Positions 26,699-35,440 of a DNA stretch of 64,000 nt are shown one piece after another. Position 1 is the first letter of the stretch; every line of letters begins with the position of its first letter. The notes beneath the pieces are model-generated. The model searched no databases and was not told the origin of the DNA. It saw nothing but the letters and a program-made list of their open reading frames with translations. The position numbers were made by a program, and so were the translations under genes. Source of the stretch: Cellulosimicrobium protaetiae (lineage in GTDB: Bacteria; Actinomycetota; Actinomycetes; Actinomycetales; Cellulomonadaceae). Location of the stretch: NCBI RefSeq assembly GCF_009708005.2, contig NZ_CP052757.1:1984001-2048000 (forward strand), given 5' to 3'.

Positions 26699-29172
26699 TC
26701 CGCAAGACCGCCGACGAGCGCAGCACCGTGGACCGGCTGCGCTTCCCGGCCGAGCCCTGGCGGCTCGTCGAGTCCCAGTTCTCCGCGGAGGACCTCGGGG
26801 TGACCGAGACCCTCTTCGCCGTCGCCAACGGCTACCTCGGGATGCGCGGCAACGTCGAGGAGGGGCGCGAGTCCCACACGCACGGCACGTTCGTCAACGG
26901 GTTCCACGAGACCTGGCCGATCCGGCACGCCGAGGAGGCGTACGGGTTCGCGAAGGTCGGGCAGACGATCGTCAACGTCCCCGACGCCAAGGTGATCCGG
27001 CTCTACGTCGACGACGAGCCGCTGCTCCTGCCCGTCGCCGACCTCATCGACTACGAGCGCTCGCTCGACCTGCGCGACGGCGTCCTGCGGCGCGAGCTGC
27101 TGTGGCGCACCCCGTCGGGCAAGCGCGTGCAGATCCGCTCGCAGCGCATGGTGTCGTTCGTCGAGCGGCACCTCGCGATCATGACGTTCGAGGTCACGCT
27201 GCTCGACGCCGCCGCGCCCGTCGCGATCTCGTCGCAGGTCCTCAACCGCCAGGACGGCCAGGACGAGTACCACGTGCGGGCGGCGTCGCTCGGCGAGGGG
27301 TTCGACCCGCGCAAGACGAACCAGTTCTCCGGCCGGGTGCTGCAGCCCCAGACCCAGTGGGGCGACGACGAGCGGGTCGTGCTCTCCTACCGATGCACCA
27401 ACTCCGGCATGACGCTCGCGGTCGCGGCCGACGACCTGCTCGAGACCGAGAACGAGTGGGACGTGCGCACGCAGGTCGACGAGGACCTCGCCAAGCACGT
27501 GTTCCGCGTGCACGCGGAACCGGGCCGGCCGATCCGGCTCACGAAGGTCGTCGCGTACCACACGTCGCGCGGGGTTCCGTCGCGCGAGCTCGTCGACCGC
27601 TGCCGCCGCACGCTCGACCGCGTGCACGACGGCGGCATCGACGCGCAGCTCGCGCTGCAGCGTGGGTGGCTCGACGACTTCTGGGCGCGCTCCGACGTCG
27701 AGATCCCGGGCCAGCCCGGGGTGCAGCAGGCCGTGCGCTGGAACCTGTTCCAGCTCGCGCAGGCCACGGCGCGGGCCGAGGGCAACGGGGTCCCCGCGAA
27801 GGGCCTCACCGGGTCCGGGTACAGCGGGCACTACTTCTGGGACACCGAGATCTACGTCCTGCCGTTCCTCACGTACACGAGCCCCCGGTACGCGCGCAAC
27901 GCGCTGCGCTTCCGCTACCAGATGCTCGACGCCGCCCGGCGGCGTGCGGCGGAGCTGTCGCAGAAGGGTGCGCTCTTCCCCTGGCGCACGATCAACGGCG
28001 AGGAGGCCTCGGCCTACTACGCGGCGGGCACCGCGCAGTACCACATCGACGCCGACGTGAGCTACGCGCTCGTGCAGTACGTGCGCGCGACGAACGACGT
28101 GGACTTCCTGCGCCGCGAGGGCGTCGACGTCCTCGTCGAGACCGCGCGCATGTGGGAGGACCTCGGGTTCTGGCGCGCCAACGGCGACGACAACTTCCAC
28201 ATCCACGGCGTCACGGGGCCCGACGAGTACACGACCGTCGTCAACGACAACCTCTTCACCAACGTCATGGCGCGGTTCAACCTGCGCGCCGCGGCGTACG
28301 TCGTGGACCGGATGAAGGCCGACCACCCCGAGGACTACGCGCTCCTCGTCGACCGGCTCGGGCTCGGTGCGTACGAGGCGGCGGAGTGGGTCCGTGCCGC
28401 CGACCACATGTCGATCCCCTACGCGGAGAGCATCGGGATCCACCCGCAGGACTCGCACTTCCTCGAGCGCGAGATCTGGGACCTCGCGCACACCCCCGCG
28501 GACAAGCGGCCCCTCCTGCTGCACTATCACCCGCTCGTCATCTACCGCTACCAGGTGCTCAAGCAGGCCGACGTCGTGCTCGCCCTGTTCCTCCAGGGCC
28601 AGCACTTCACGGCGGAGGAGAAGCTCGCCGACTTCGAGTACTACGACCCGCTGACCACGGGCGACTCGACGCTGTCCGGCGTCGTGCAGTCGATCGTCGC
28701 GGCCGAGGTCGGCTACCACGAGCTCGCGCTCGAGTACTTCGTCTCGTCGCTCTTCGTCGACCTCGCGAACCTCCACGCCAACGCGTCCGACGGCGTCCAC
28801 GTCGCCTCCGCGGGCGGGACGTGGTCCGCGCTGGCCTGCGGGTTCGGCGGCATGCGCGACTCGGACGGCGAGCTGTCGTTCGACCCGCGCCTGCCGCAGG
28901 AGTGGGAGTCGCTGACGTTCCGCGTCCAGTGGCACGGGTCGCGGCTGCGCGTCACCGTGCTGCCCGACGCGATCGAGCTCGACGCCGAGACCGGCGAGGG
29001 CGCGCAGGTCACCGTGCGGGGTGAGCAGGTCAAGGTCGTCCCGGGCGAGGTCGCGCGCATCGCGCTCGACGGCCAGGGCCCGGTGAAGCCCGGCCGCCCG
29101 AGCCTGCGCGCGCTCTCCGGCAACCGCCGCGACGACGGCACCCTCATCACCGCGACGGTCCCGCACTCCTGA
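26695..29172 (+). CDS. GH65 family inverting disaccharide phosphorylase
   Basis: An 825-residue member of glycoside hydrolase family 65, which phosphorolyses alpha-glucosides such as maltose, trehalose, kojibiose or nigerose to beta-glucose 1-phosphate and glucose. Visible are the N-terminal domain with NGYLGMRGN near 45, the barrel with FWDTEIYVLPFL near 380, the general-acid E511 in TGPDEYTTVV, and the paired lysine in LKQADVVLALFLQ near 625. Substrate choice in GH65 depends on loops I cannot score, so maltose and trehalose are both open. Translational coupling (GTGA) with beta-phosphoglucomutase supports a phosphorylase rather than a hydrolase. Confidence 0.85.
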   Translation: MIRKTADERSTVDRLRFPAEPWRLVESQFSAEDLGVTETLFAVANGYLGMRGNVEEGRESHTHGTFVNGFHETWPIRHAEEAYGFAKVGQTIVNVPDAKVIRLYVDDEPLLLPVADLIDYERSLDLRDGVLRRELLWRTPSGKRVQIRSQRMVSFVERHLAIMTFEVTLLDAAAPVAISSQVLNRQDGQDEYHVRAASLGEGFDPRKTNQFSGRVLQPQTQWGDDERVVLSYRCTNSGMTLAVAADDLLETENEWDVRTQVDEDLAKHVFRVHAEPGRPIRLTKVVAYHTSRGVPSRELVDRCRRTLDRVHDGGIDAQLALQRGWLDDFWARSDVEIPGQPGVQQAVRWNLFQLAQATARAEGNGVPAKGLTGSGYSGHYFWDTEIYVLPFLTYTSPRYARNALRFRYQMLDAARRRAAELSQKGALFPWRTINGEEASAYYAAGTAQYHIDADVSYALVQYVRATNDVDFLRREGVDVLVETARMWEDLGFWRANGDDNFHIHGVTGPDEYTTVVNDNLFTNVMARFNLRAAAYVVDRMKADHPEDYALLVDRLGLGAYEAAEWVRAADHMSIPYAESIGIHPQDSHFLEREIWDLAHTPADKRPLLLHYHPLVIYRYQVLKQADVVLALFLQGQHFTAEEKLADFEYYDPLTTGDSTLSGVVQSIVAAEVGYHELALEYFVSSLFVDLANLHANASDGVHVASAGGTWSALACGFGGMRDSDGELSFDPRLPQEWESLTFRVQWHGSRLRVTVLPDAIELDAETGEGAQVTVRGEQVKVVPGEVARIALDGQGPVKPGRPSLRALSGNRRDDGTLITATVPHS

Positions 29173-29177
29173 GCCCG

Positions 29178-29280
29178 AGCTCTACCTCGGCGGGCCCCCG
29201 ACCCCGCCGAGGTAGCACCGCAGTCCGCCGAAGTAGAACCCTGGTTGACCGAGATAGAACCGTGGGTGGCCGAGGTAGAA
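29178..29280 (+). repeat. Four 21-bp GAGGTAGA repeats after the GH65 gene
   Basis: An initial hairpin (CTACCTCGGCGGG at 29182-29194 with CCCGCCGAGGTAG at 29203-29215) starts 9 bp after the GH65 stop. TAG cores follow at 29213, 29234, 29255 and 29276, exactly 21 bp apart, in the sense direction of the GH65 gene. The first pair can act as a terminator. Confidence 0.85.
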
Positions 29281-29319
29281 CGCTGGTTCTTGTGCCCGAC
29301 GGCGTGTGGTTGCTTGGGT

Positions 29320-29419
29320 GGTCGGGGTGGGTGGTGGTGCCGCGTCTACCATCCGCCGCTCGTTCCTCGCGGCTCCCGCCAGGCCCGACCACGACGCGGC
29401 ACCACCACCCACCCCGACC
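29320..29419. repeat. 27-bp perfect inverted repeat
   Basis: Positions 29320-29346 (beginning GGTCGGGGTGGGTGGTGG) are the exact reverse complement of 29393-29419, with a 46-nt spacer. This is longer than a usual intrinsic terminator. It may be a folded RNA element, the ends of a tiny non-autonomous element, or a duplication made by recombination. No target-site duplication was evident. Confidence 0.75.
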
Positions 29420-29658
29420 GGCGTCGTCTCACCCTGGTCCTCGCTCGCGTCGGGCGACCGCCGCGGTGTCGGATTCGCCAGCGCCGCATCGCGCCGAGCA
29501 GGTGGTTCTGGCTGGTCCTGGGTGGTGGACGAGCCATGGTCACCTGTTCGGTCTGCCGGGATCGCCTGGTCGGCCAGGCGTGCCGACGTGCGAGAACCAG
29601 GCGCGCTGGCGACCCGCTCTCGGCGGTGTCTTGCTGCCTTCGGGCACGGTGACCAACG

Positions 29659-29700
29659 TTCTACCTCGGCCGACCAGGGTTCTACCTCGGCGCGCCCGGG
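29659..29700 (-). repeat. Two GAGGTAGA repeats, minus-sense
   Basis: TTCTACCTCGGC cores at 29659 and 29680 are 21 bp apart. On the minus strand they read GAGGTAGAAC. No intact minus-strand gene ends directly before them; the nearest upstream one ends at 30080, so a lost gene or local rearrangement is possible. Confidence 0.75.
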
Positions 29701-29769
29701 AGCACCCGCAGGGGGAGACGGCCGCCCAGGAGCGATGACCCGCCACGGGTCGAGGTCGAACACAGAACA

Positions 29770-29823
29770 CGGTGCGACGACGGACCACCGTGCGACGACG
29801 GACCACGGTGCGACGACGGACGA
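29770..29823. repeat. Triple 18-bp tandem repeat
   Basis: CGGTGCGACGACGGACCA is repeated three times without spacers, with one mismatch in copy 2 and one in copy 3. The period of 18 keeps any reading frame open across it, so it does not by itself argue for or against coding. Confidence 0.8.
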
Positions 29824-29974
29824 GCGGTGGGGGTGGGCTCGGATGCGAAGGGGCGTCAGAGCCGCGCTCCGAGAACCCACGCCCGAAAGACCGATGGTGA
29901 CGGCGCGGCAGCCCCGAGCACCGAAACCACCCCCACCGCGGACCCGACCCAGCGAGCCTGAGAGCCCGACCACG

Positions 29975-29995
29975 GTTCTACCTCGCGGAACCAGG
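29975..29995 (-). repeat. Single GAGGTAGA repeat unit
   Basis: GGTTCTACCTCGCGGAACCA on the plus strand; minus-sense, about 85 bp downstream of the prolyl oligopeptidase stop. It directly precedes a coding-like remnant on the plus strand, so it may mark a junction. Confidence 0.65.
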
Positions 29996-30073
29996 GTGTG
30001 CCCGGACGAGAAGATCCTGGTCCACGACGACGAGGTGGTGCTGGTCCCCGCCGTCGCGGACGACGACTCCTGA
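29996..30073 (+). pseudogene. Coding-like 3' gene remnant
   Basis: Twenty-five codons ending in TGA encode VCPDEKILVHDDEVVLVPAV plus DDDS-type acidic residues. Nearly every third codon position is G or C and the residue pattern looks like an acidic protein C-terminus, unlike the sequence before it. It directly follows a repeat unit, so it may be the surviving 3' end of a gene whose 5' part was lost. A tiny gene starting at GTG 29996 is the alternative. The family was not recognised. Confidence 0.3.
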
Positions 30074-30079
30074 GCGGCG

Positions 30080-32299
30080 TCAGCCGAGGCGCTCCGCGAG
30101 GAAGCGGTAGTGGACCGCGGCCATGTGCGCGGCCTGGGCGTTGTTCGCGGCGCCGCCGTGGCCGCCCTCGATGTTCTCGTAGTACGTGACGTCCTTGCCC
30201 TCGCCGAGCATCTTCGCGGCGAGCTTGCGCGCGTGGCCGGGGTGGACGCGGTCGTCCTTGGTCGACGTCGTGAACAGCACGGGCGGGTACTCGCGCTCGG
30301 CGTCGAACAGGTGGTATGGCGAGAACGTGCGGATGAACTCCCACTGCTCGGGGTCGTCCGGGTCGCCGTACTCCGCGGCCCACGACGCCCCGGCGAGGAG
30401 CTTCGTGTACCGGCGCATGTCGAGCAGGGGCACGCCGACGATCACCGCGCCGAAGAGCTCGGGGTACTGCGTGAGCATGTTGCCGGCGAGCAGGCCCCCG
30501 TTGGAGCGGCCCTCCATGCCGAGGTGCTCGTGCGTCGTGATGCCGCGAGCCACGAGGTCGCGCGCGACGGCGGCGAAGTCCTCGTACGCGCGGTGCCGGT
30601 TCGCCTTGAGCGCGGCCTGGTGCCAGGCCGGGCCGTACTCGCCGCCGCCGCGGATGTTCGCGACGACGTAGACGCCGCCGCGCGAGAGCCACGCCCGCCC
30701 CAGCGCGCCGGAGTAGGCGGGGGTCAGCGAGATCTCGAAGCCGCCGTACCCGTAGAGCAGCGTCGGCGCGGTGCCCGTCCCGGCACCGTCGGCCGCACCG
30801 GCGACGAGGTCTGCCCGGCCCACCACGAAGTACGGGACGCGCGTGCCGTCGTCGGACGTCGCGAAGTGCTGGGCGACGGTCATGCCCTCGGCGTCGAAGA
30901 ACGCCGGGTTGGACTTGACGACCTCGGGCGTCCCGGCGTCGCCGGGACGCCCGCCGAGCGACAGGAGCGAGAGGGTCGTCGGGGTGAGGTAGTCGGTGGT
31001 GACGAGCCAGAGCTCGTCGGTGTCGACGGGGTCGACCGCGCCCACGGCGACGGTGCCGAGCTCCGGCAGGCCCGGGATCTCGGAGCGCACCCACGGCGCA
31101 TCCGCGGTCTCCTGCCCGACGGCGGTCCCGGGAGCCGCGGTGTCGGGCGGCGTCAGCACGTGCAGGCGGTTCTTGACGTCGTCGAGGACGTTGACCACGA
31201 GGTGGTGGCGCGTCCACGTGGCGCCCGCGAGCGACGTCGTCGCGGTGGGCTCGAACAGCACGGTGAAGCCGCGGTCGCCCGCGAGGAAGTCGTCGAACCG
31301 GGCGACGAGCAGCGACCCCGCGCGGTACGTCGCGCCGGCGACCGACCAGTCGTCGCGCAGCTCGACGAGCATCCACTCGCGCCGCACCCCGACCTCGGCC
31401 GAGTCGGGCACGTCGATCTTCGTGAGGCGCTGCTCGGGCGTGCCGGTGCGCTCGGCGAGGTAGAGCTCGTCGGAGTAGAAGGCCTTGGAGCGGTGCACGA
31501 AATCGCGCTCGAAGCCGGGCGTGTGCGAGCGCCAGGCGGAGATGTACATGTCCTCGTCGGTGCCCTCGTAGACGGTCACCGCGGCGTCGAGCGGCGTGCC
31601 GCGCGTCCAGCGCTTGACGACGCGCGGGTACCCGGACGGCGTGAGCGTGCCCTCGCCGAAGTCGGTGAAGACGTAGACGGTGTCGGCGTCGATCCAGCCG
31701 AGCGAGCCCTTGGCCTCGGCGCGGTGGAACCCGCCGTCCTCGGGGGCGACGAACCGCTTCTCGACGAGGTCGAACTCGCGGGTCACGTCGGCGTCCGAGC
31801 CGCCGGGGGAGAGCTCGACGAGCGCGTGGCGCCACGGCTCGCCCGCGGCGAGCTGCTCGGGCGTCGGGCGCAGGACGCTCGCGCCGTGCCACACCCACGA
31901 CTCGTCCTCGGACGCGGCGAGAGCGTCGAGGTCGAGCACGGTCTCCCACTCGGGGTCGTCCGTGCGGTAGGACTCGAGCGTTGTGCGGCGCCACAGGCCG
32001 CGCTCGTGCTGCGCGTCGCGCCAGAAGTTGTAGTAGCGGTCCCCGATCTTGGAGACCTCGGGAATCTTGGCGTCGGAGTCGAGCACCTCGCGGATCGCGC
32101 GCTCCGTCGCGGCGAACTCGTCGGCGACCTCGAGCGTGTCGGCGACCTCGGCGTTGCGGGCGCGGACCCACGTGAGCGCCTCGTCACCCTCGACGTCCTC
32201 GAGCCAGAGGTACGGGTCGTGGGGGGCGGCGTCCGTCGGGGTGGTCGTGCTGGTGGCGCTCGCGGGCGCGAGGGGGGTGCTCGTCTGCTCGGCGGTCAT
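30080..32299 (-). CDS. Prolyl oligopeptidase family serine peptidase (S9A)
   Basis: A 739-residue cytosolic-type S9A peptidase (no signal peptide) that cleaves short peptides, classically after proline. After about 35 low-complexity residues the family start DPYLWLEDVEGDEALTWV is clear, followed by the seven-bladed propeller (about 75-420) and the alpha/beta hydrolase domain. The triad is S599 in EGRSNGG, D683 in STKDDRVHPGHA and H714 in EGGHGG. ATG at 32299 has TAGGGT 8 nt upstream, suggesting leaderless expression. It is divergent from adhE; the Rex operator is about 100 bp upstream of its start, closer to adhE. Confidence 0.92.
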   Translation of the reverse strand: MTAEQTSTPLAPASATSTTTPTDAAPHDPYLWLEDVEGDEALTWVRARNAEVADTLEVADEFAATERAIREVLDSDAKIPEVSKIGDRYYNFWRDAQHERGLWRRTTLESYRTDDPEWETVLDLDALAASEDESWVWHGASVLRPTPEQLAAGEPWRHALVELSPGGSDADVTREFDLVEKRFVAPEDGGFHRAEAKGSLGWIDADTVYVFTDFGEGTLTPSGYPRVVKRWTRGTPLDAAVTVYEGTDEDMYISAWRSHTPGFERDFVHRSKAFYSDELYLAERTGTPEQRLTKIDVPDSAEVGVRREWMLVELRDDWSVAGATYRAGSLLVARFDDFLAGDRGFTVLFEPTATTSLAGATWTRHHLVVNVLDDVKNRLHVLTPPDTAAPGTAVGQETADAPWVRSEIPGLPELGTVAVGAVDPVDTDELWLVTTDYLTPTTLSLLSLGGRPGDAGTPEVVKSNPAFFDAEGMTVAQHFATSDDGTRVPYFVVGRADLVAGAADGAGTGTAPTLLYGYGGFEISLTPAYSGALGRAWLSRGGVYVVANIRGGGEYGPAWHQAALKANRHRAYEDFAAVARDLVARGITTHEHLGMEGRSNGGLLAGNMLTQYPELFGAVIVGVPLLDMRRYTKLLAGASWAAEYGDPDDPEQWEFIRTFSPYHLFDAEREYPPVLFTTSTKDDRVHPGHARKLAAKMLGEGKDVTYYENIEGGHGGAANNAQAAHMAAVHYRFLAERLG

Positions 32300-32400
32300 G
32301 GTCACCCACCCTACGGTGGCGTGGTCGGTGGTGCGGAGGTCATGAGTGCACCGGGACCTAGGGCCCGCGTCCGGCGTCCGCCCTTGTGGCCGGGCGAGGC

Positions 32401-32418
32401 TTGTGAAAACATTCACAA
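32401..32418. promoter_or_regulatory. Perfect Rex operator
   Basis: TTGTGAAAACATTCACAA is an exact match to the Rex consensus TTGTGAA-N4-TTCACAA. Rex represses fermentative and respiratory-switch genes when NADH is low relative to NAD+. The site is 92 bp before the adhE ATG and fits control of adhE; an effect on the divergent peptidase is possible but less likely. No rex gene is in the window. Confidence 0.9.
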
Positions 32419-32438
32419 TTAGAGAGACCGCTGAAGGA

Positions 32439-32460
32439 GCCGGGGCAATCCGGCCCCGGC
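32439..32460 (+). other. Hairpin in the adhE leader
   Basis: GCCGGGGC (32439-32446) and GCCCCGGC (32453-32460) form an 8-bp stem in the presumed adhE 5' untranslated region, about 50 nt before ATG. It may only stabilise the mRNA. Confidence 0.4.
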
Positions 32461-32509
32461 AGCACCCGCGGCCCGACGCCCGGCCCCGACCGGGCACCGG
32501 AGGGGACGC

Positions 32510-35254
32510 ATGAGCGCGAAGAGCGCCGGCACGAAGGTCGAGAACCGCACCGAGGACACCCGCACCACGCAGGAGATCGACGTCCTCGTCGAGCGAGCGC
32601 GCAAGGCGCTCGACCAGTACATGAGCCTCACGCAGGAAGACGTCGACCGGATCGTCCTCAAGGCGTCCGTCGCGGGCCTGCACCAGCACGGCCACCTCGC
32701 CCAGATGGCCGTCGCCGAGACCGGGCGCGGCGTCTTCGAGGACAAGGCGACCAAGAACATCTTCGCGTGCGAGCACGTGCCCAACTCGATGGCGAACCTC
32801 AAGACGGTGGGCGTCATCGGCCGCGACGAGCTCACGGGCGTCGTGGAGATCGCCGAGCCGGTCGGCGTGGTGTGCGCCGTCACGCCGGTGACCAACCCGA
32901 CGTCGACCACGATCTTCAAGTCGCTCATCGCGCTCAAGACGCGCAACCCCGTCGTGTTCGCCTTCCACCCGAGCGCCCAGCGCTCGTCGGTCGAGGCGGC
33001 CCGCATCGTGCGCGACGCCGCGGTGGCGGCCGGCGCGCCCGACGACTGCATCCAGTGGGTCGAGCACCCGTCGATCGAGGCGACCAGCTCGCTCATGCAC
33101 CACCCGGGCGTCGCGCTCATCCTCGCCACGGGCGGCAACGGCATGGTCCGCGCGGCCTACTCGGCCGGGAAGCCCGCGCTCGGCGTCGGGGCGGGCAACG
33201 TCCCCGCCTACGTCGAGAAGAGCGCCGACCTCGGCCGCGCGATCAACGACGTGGTCATGTCGAAGTCGTTCGACAACGGCATGGTCTGCGCGTCGGAGCA
33301 GGCGCTCATCCTCGACGACGTGATCTACGACGACGCGATGCGCGAGCTGGACCGCCTGCACGCCTACCGCGCGACGCCTGCCGAGAAGGCGATGCTCGAG
33401 CGGCTCATCTTCGGCGTCGAGGCGACCGGGGCGAACTGCGCCGGCGCGAAGCTCAACCCGAAGGTCGTCGGCAAGTCGCCCGTGTGGATCGCGCGCGAGG
33501 CCGGGTTCGAGGTCCCCGACGACACGTCGATCATCCTCGCGGAGATCGACGACGTCGGTCCGCAGGAGCCGCTGAGCCGCGAGAAGCTCACCCCGGTCCT
33601 CGCGGTGCTGCGCGCGCGCGACACCGAGCACGGTGTCCGCCTCGCGGAGCGCATGGTCGAGCTCGACGGCCTCGGCCACTCTGCGGCCATCCACACGGCG
33701 GACGCGGACCTCGTCGAACGCTACGGCTCGCGGGTCAAGGCCGTGCGCGTGCTGTGGAACAGCCCGACGTCGCTCGGCGGCATCGGCGACATCTACAACG
33801 CGCTGCTCCCGTCGCTCACGCTCGGGTGCGGCAGCTACGGCGCGAACTCGGTGTCGAACAACGTGTCCGCGGTCAACCTCATCAACGTCAAGCGGATCGG
33901 GCGGCGCAACAACAACATGCAGTGGTTCAAGGTGCCCGCCAAGACGTACTTCGAGCCGAACTCGATCCAGTACCTCGCGCAGATGCGCGACGTGCACCGG
34001 GTCACGATCGTCACCGACAAGGTCATGAGCCGCATCGGCGTCGTGGACCGCCTGCTCGACGTCCTCGCCCGCCGCGAGGAGAAGGTCGCGATCCAGATCA
34101 TCGACTCGGTCGAGCCCGAGCCGAGCGTCGGCACGGTCAACCGCGGCGCCGAGTCGATGCGCGACTTCGAGCCCGACACGATCATCGCGATCGGCGGCGG
34201 CTCGCCCATGGACGCGGCGAAGGTCATGTGGCTGCGCTACGAGCACCCGGAGATCGAGTTCTCCGACATGCGCGAGAAGTTCTTCGACGTGCGCAAGCGC
34301 GCGTACAAGTTCCCCGAGCTGGGCGGCAGGGCCAAGCTCGTGTGCATCCCGACGTCGTCGGGCACCGGCGCGGAGGTGACGCCGTTCGCGGTCATCACCG
34401 ACCCGGAGACGGGCTTCAAGTACCCGCTCGCGGACTACGCGCTCACCCCGACCGTCGCGATCGTCGACCCCGTGCTCACGGACACCATGCCGGCGAAGCT
34501 CGCGGCCGACTCGGGCTTCGACGCCCTCACGCACGCGACCGAGGCGTTCGTCTCCGTCTACGCGAACGACTTCACCGACGGGCTGTGCCTGCAGGCGATC
34601 AAGATGGTCTTCGAGCACATCGAGGACTCGGTCACGCAGGGCGCGGCGGCCCCGAAGGCGCGCGAGAAGATGCACAACGCGGCGACGATCGCGGGCATGG
34701 CGTTCGGCTCGGCGATGCTCGGCATCGTGCACGCCATGGCGCACACCGTGGGCTCGACGTTCCACCTCGTGCACGGGCGCACCAACGCGGTGCTCCTGCC
34801 GCACGTGATCCGCTACAACGGCCAGGTGCCCACCAAGCTCACGAGCTGGCCCAAGTACGAGCGCTACGTGGCTCCCGAGCGTTTCCAGGAGATCGCGAAG
34901 CACCTCGGCCTCCCGGCCTCCACCCCGGAGGAGGGCGTCGAGTCGTACGCGAAGGCGGTCGAGGAGCTGCGCGCCAAGGTGGGCATCGAGGCGACGTTCG
35001 CGGCGCAGGGCGTCGACGAGCGGGCGTTCATGGGCCGTCTCGAGGACCTCGCCCTGAGGTCGTTCGAGGACCAGTGCGCCCCGGCGAACCCGCGGATGCC
35101 GGTCCTGGAGGACATGCGCGACATCCTCGTCGCGGCCTACCGCGGCAGCAGCCGCGAGGTCGTGCGGGCGGAGCGCCTCGCGGCCCACGAGACCGCGAGC
35201 GCCGAGGACGGGCAGGCGGCGACCCCGCCTGCCGAGACCGTGGCGGCCGGCTGA
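32510..35254 (+). CDS. adhE: Bifunctional acetaldehyde-CoA / alcohol dehydrogenase
   Basis: Reduces acetyl-CoA to acetaldehyde and then to ethanol with two NADH, regenerating NAD+ in fermentation. The 914-residue protein has the N-terminal aldehyde dehydrogenase domain (about 25-460) with catalytic C260 in NGMVCASEQ, and a C-terminal iron-dependent alcohol dehydrogenase (about 480-890). Iron ligand candidates are D671 and H675 in FDALTHATEA, H745 in MAHTVG and H755 in HLVHG. Members of this family assemble into spirosomes. GGAGGGG lies before ATG. The upstream perfect Rex site and the downstream terminator indicate a single-gene, redox-controlled unit. It implies the host can ferment. Confidence 0.96.
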   Translation: MSAKSAGTKVENRTEDTRTTQEIDVLVERARKALDQYMSLTQEDVDRIVLKASVAGLHQHGHLAQMAVAETGRGVFEDKATKNIFACEHVPNSMANLKTVGVIGRDELTGVVEIAEPVGVVCAVTPVTNPTSTTIFKSLIALKTRNPVVFAFHPSAQRSSVEAARIVRDAAVAAGAPDDCIQWVEHPSIEATSSLMHHPGVALILATGGNGMVRAAYSAGKPALGVGAGNVPAYVEKSADLGRAINDVVMSKSFDNGMVCASEQALILDDVIYDDAMRELDRLHAYRATPAEKAMLERLIFGVEATGANCAGAKLNPKVVGKSPVWIAREAGFEVPDDTSIILAEIDDVGPQEPLSREKLTPVLAVLRARDTEHGVRLAERMVELDGLGHSAAIHTADADLVERYGSRVKAVRVLWNSPTSLGGIGDIYNALLPSLTLGCGSYGANSVSNNVSAVNLINVKRIGRRNNNMQWFKVPAKTYFEPNSIQYLAQMRDVHRVTIVTDKVMSRIGVVDRLLDVLARREEKVAIQIIDSVEPEPSVGTVNRGAESMRDFEPDTIIAIGGGSPMDAAKVMWLRYEHPEIEFSDMREKFFDVRKRAYKFPELGGRAKLVCIPTSSGTGAEVTPFAVITDPETGFKYPLADYALTPTVAIVDPVLTDTMPAKLAADSGFDALTHATEAFVSVYANDFTDGLCLQAIKMVFEHIEDSVTQGAAAPKAREKMHNAATIAGMAFGSAMLGIVHAMAHTVGSTFHLVHGRTNAVLLPHVIRYNGQVPTKLTSWPKYERYVAPERFQEIAKHLGLPASTPEEGVESYAKAVEELRAKVGIEATFAAQGVDERAFMGRLEDLALRSFEDQCAPANPRMPVLEDMRDILVAAYRGSSREVVRAERLAAHETASAEDGQAATPPAETVAAG

Positions 35255-35278
35255 CCCCTCCCGGCCCCCACGAAACCC

Positions 35279-35318
35279 GGAGCCCGACGGCGCGAGTCCC
35301 CTTCCGCCGTCGGGCTCC
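35279..35318 (+). terminator. adhE terminator
   Basis: GGAGCCCGACGGCG (35279-35292) pairs perfectly with CGCCGTCGGGCTCC (35305-35318) around a 12-nt loop, 25 bp after the adhE stop. A T-run is absent, as is common in very GC-rich genomes. Confidence 0.85.
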
Positions 35319-35440
35319 GTCGTGCGCGAGCCTGTGGAAAACCCTCGGAGGGTGCCCCGGCCCCGGTACGTTCTCCGATCGCGGGCCGACGGCCTCGCGG
35401 CTCGCGGCGACGCGGGTCATGACGACGGCAGGGGGCCCTC

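Larger units (their letters stand above)
29173..30079. other. Repeat-rich non-coding island
   Basis: A 907-bp stretch with no credible full-length gene. It holds four 21-bp GAGGTAGA repeats (29178-29280), a 27-bp perfect inverted repeat (29320-29419), two minus-sense GAGGTAGA units (29659-29700), a triple 18-bp tandem repeat (29770-29823), a 13-bp inverted repeat (GCGGTGGGGGTGG near 29824 with its complement near 29930), a single repeat unit near 29980 and a coding-like 25-codon remnant (29996-30073). The long ORFs crossing it change character at the repeats and have no family likeness. Confidence 0.7.

Noticed and set aside
29213-29280. Possible CRISPR-like array of short repeats
   Set aside because: Units are contiguous 21-mers with no unique spacers and no cas genes are present.
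29182-29973. A 263-codon minus-strand frame in the repeat island, with FYLG repeats at its end
   Set aside because: The FYLG repeats are just translated GAGGTAGA units; there is no domain and no ribosome site.
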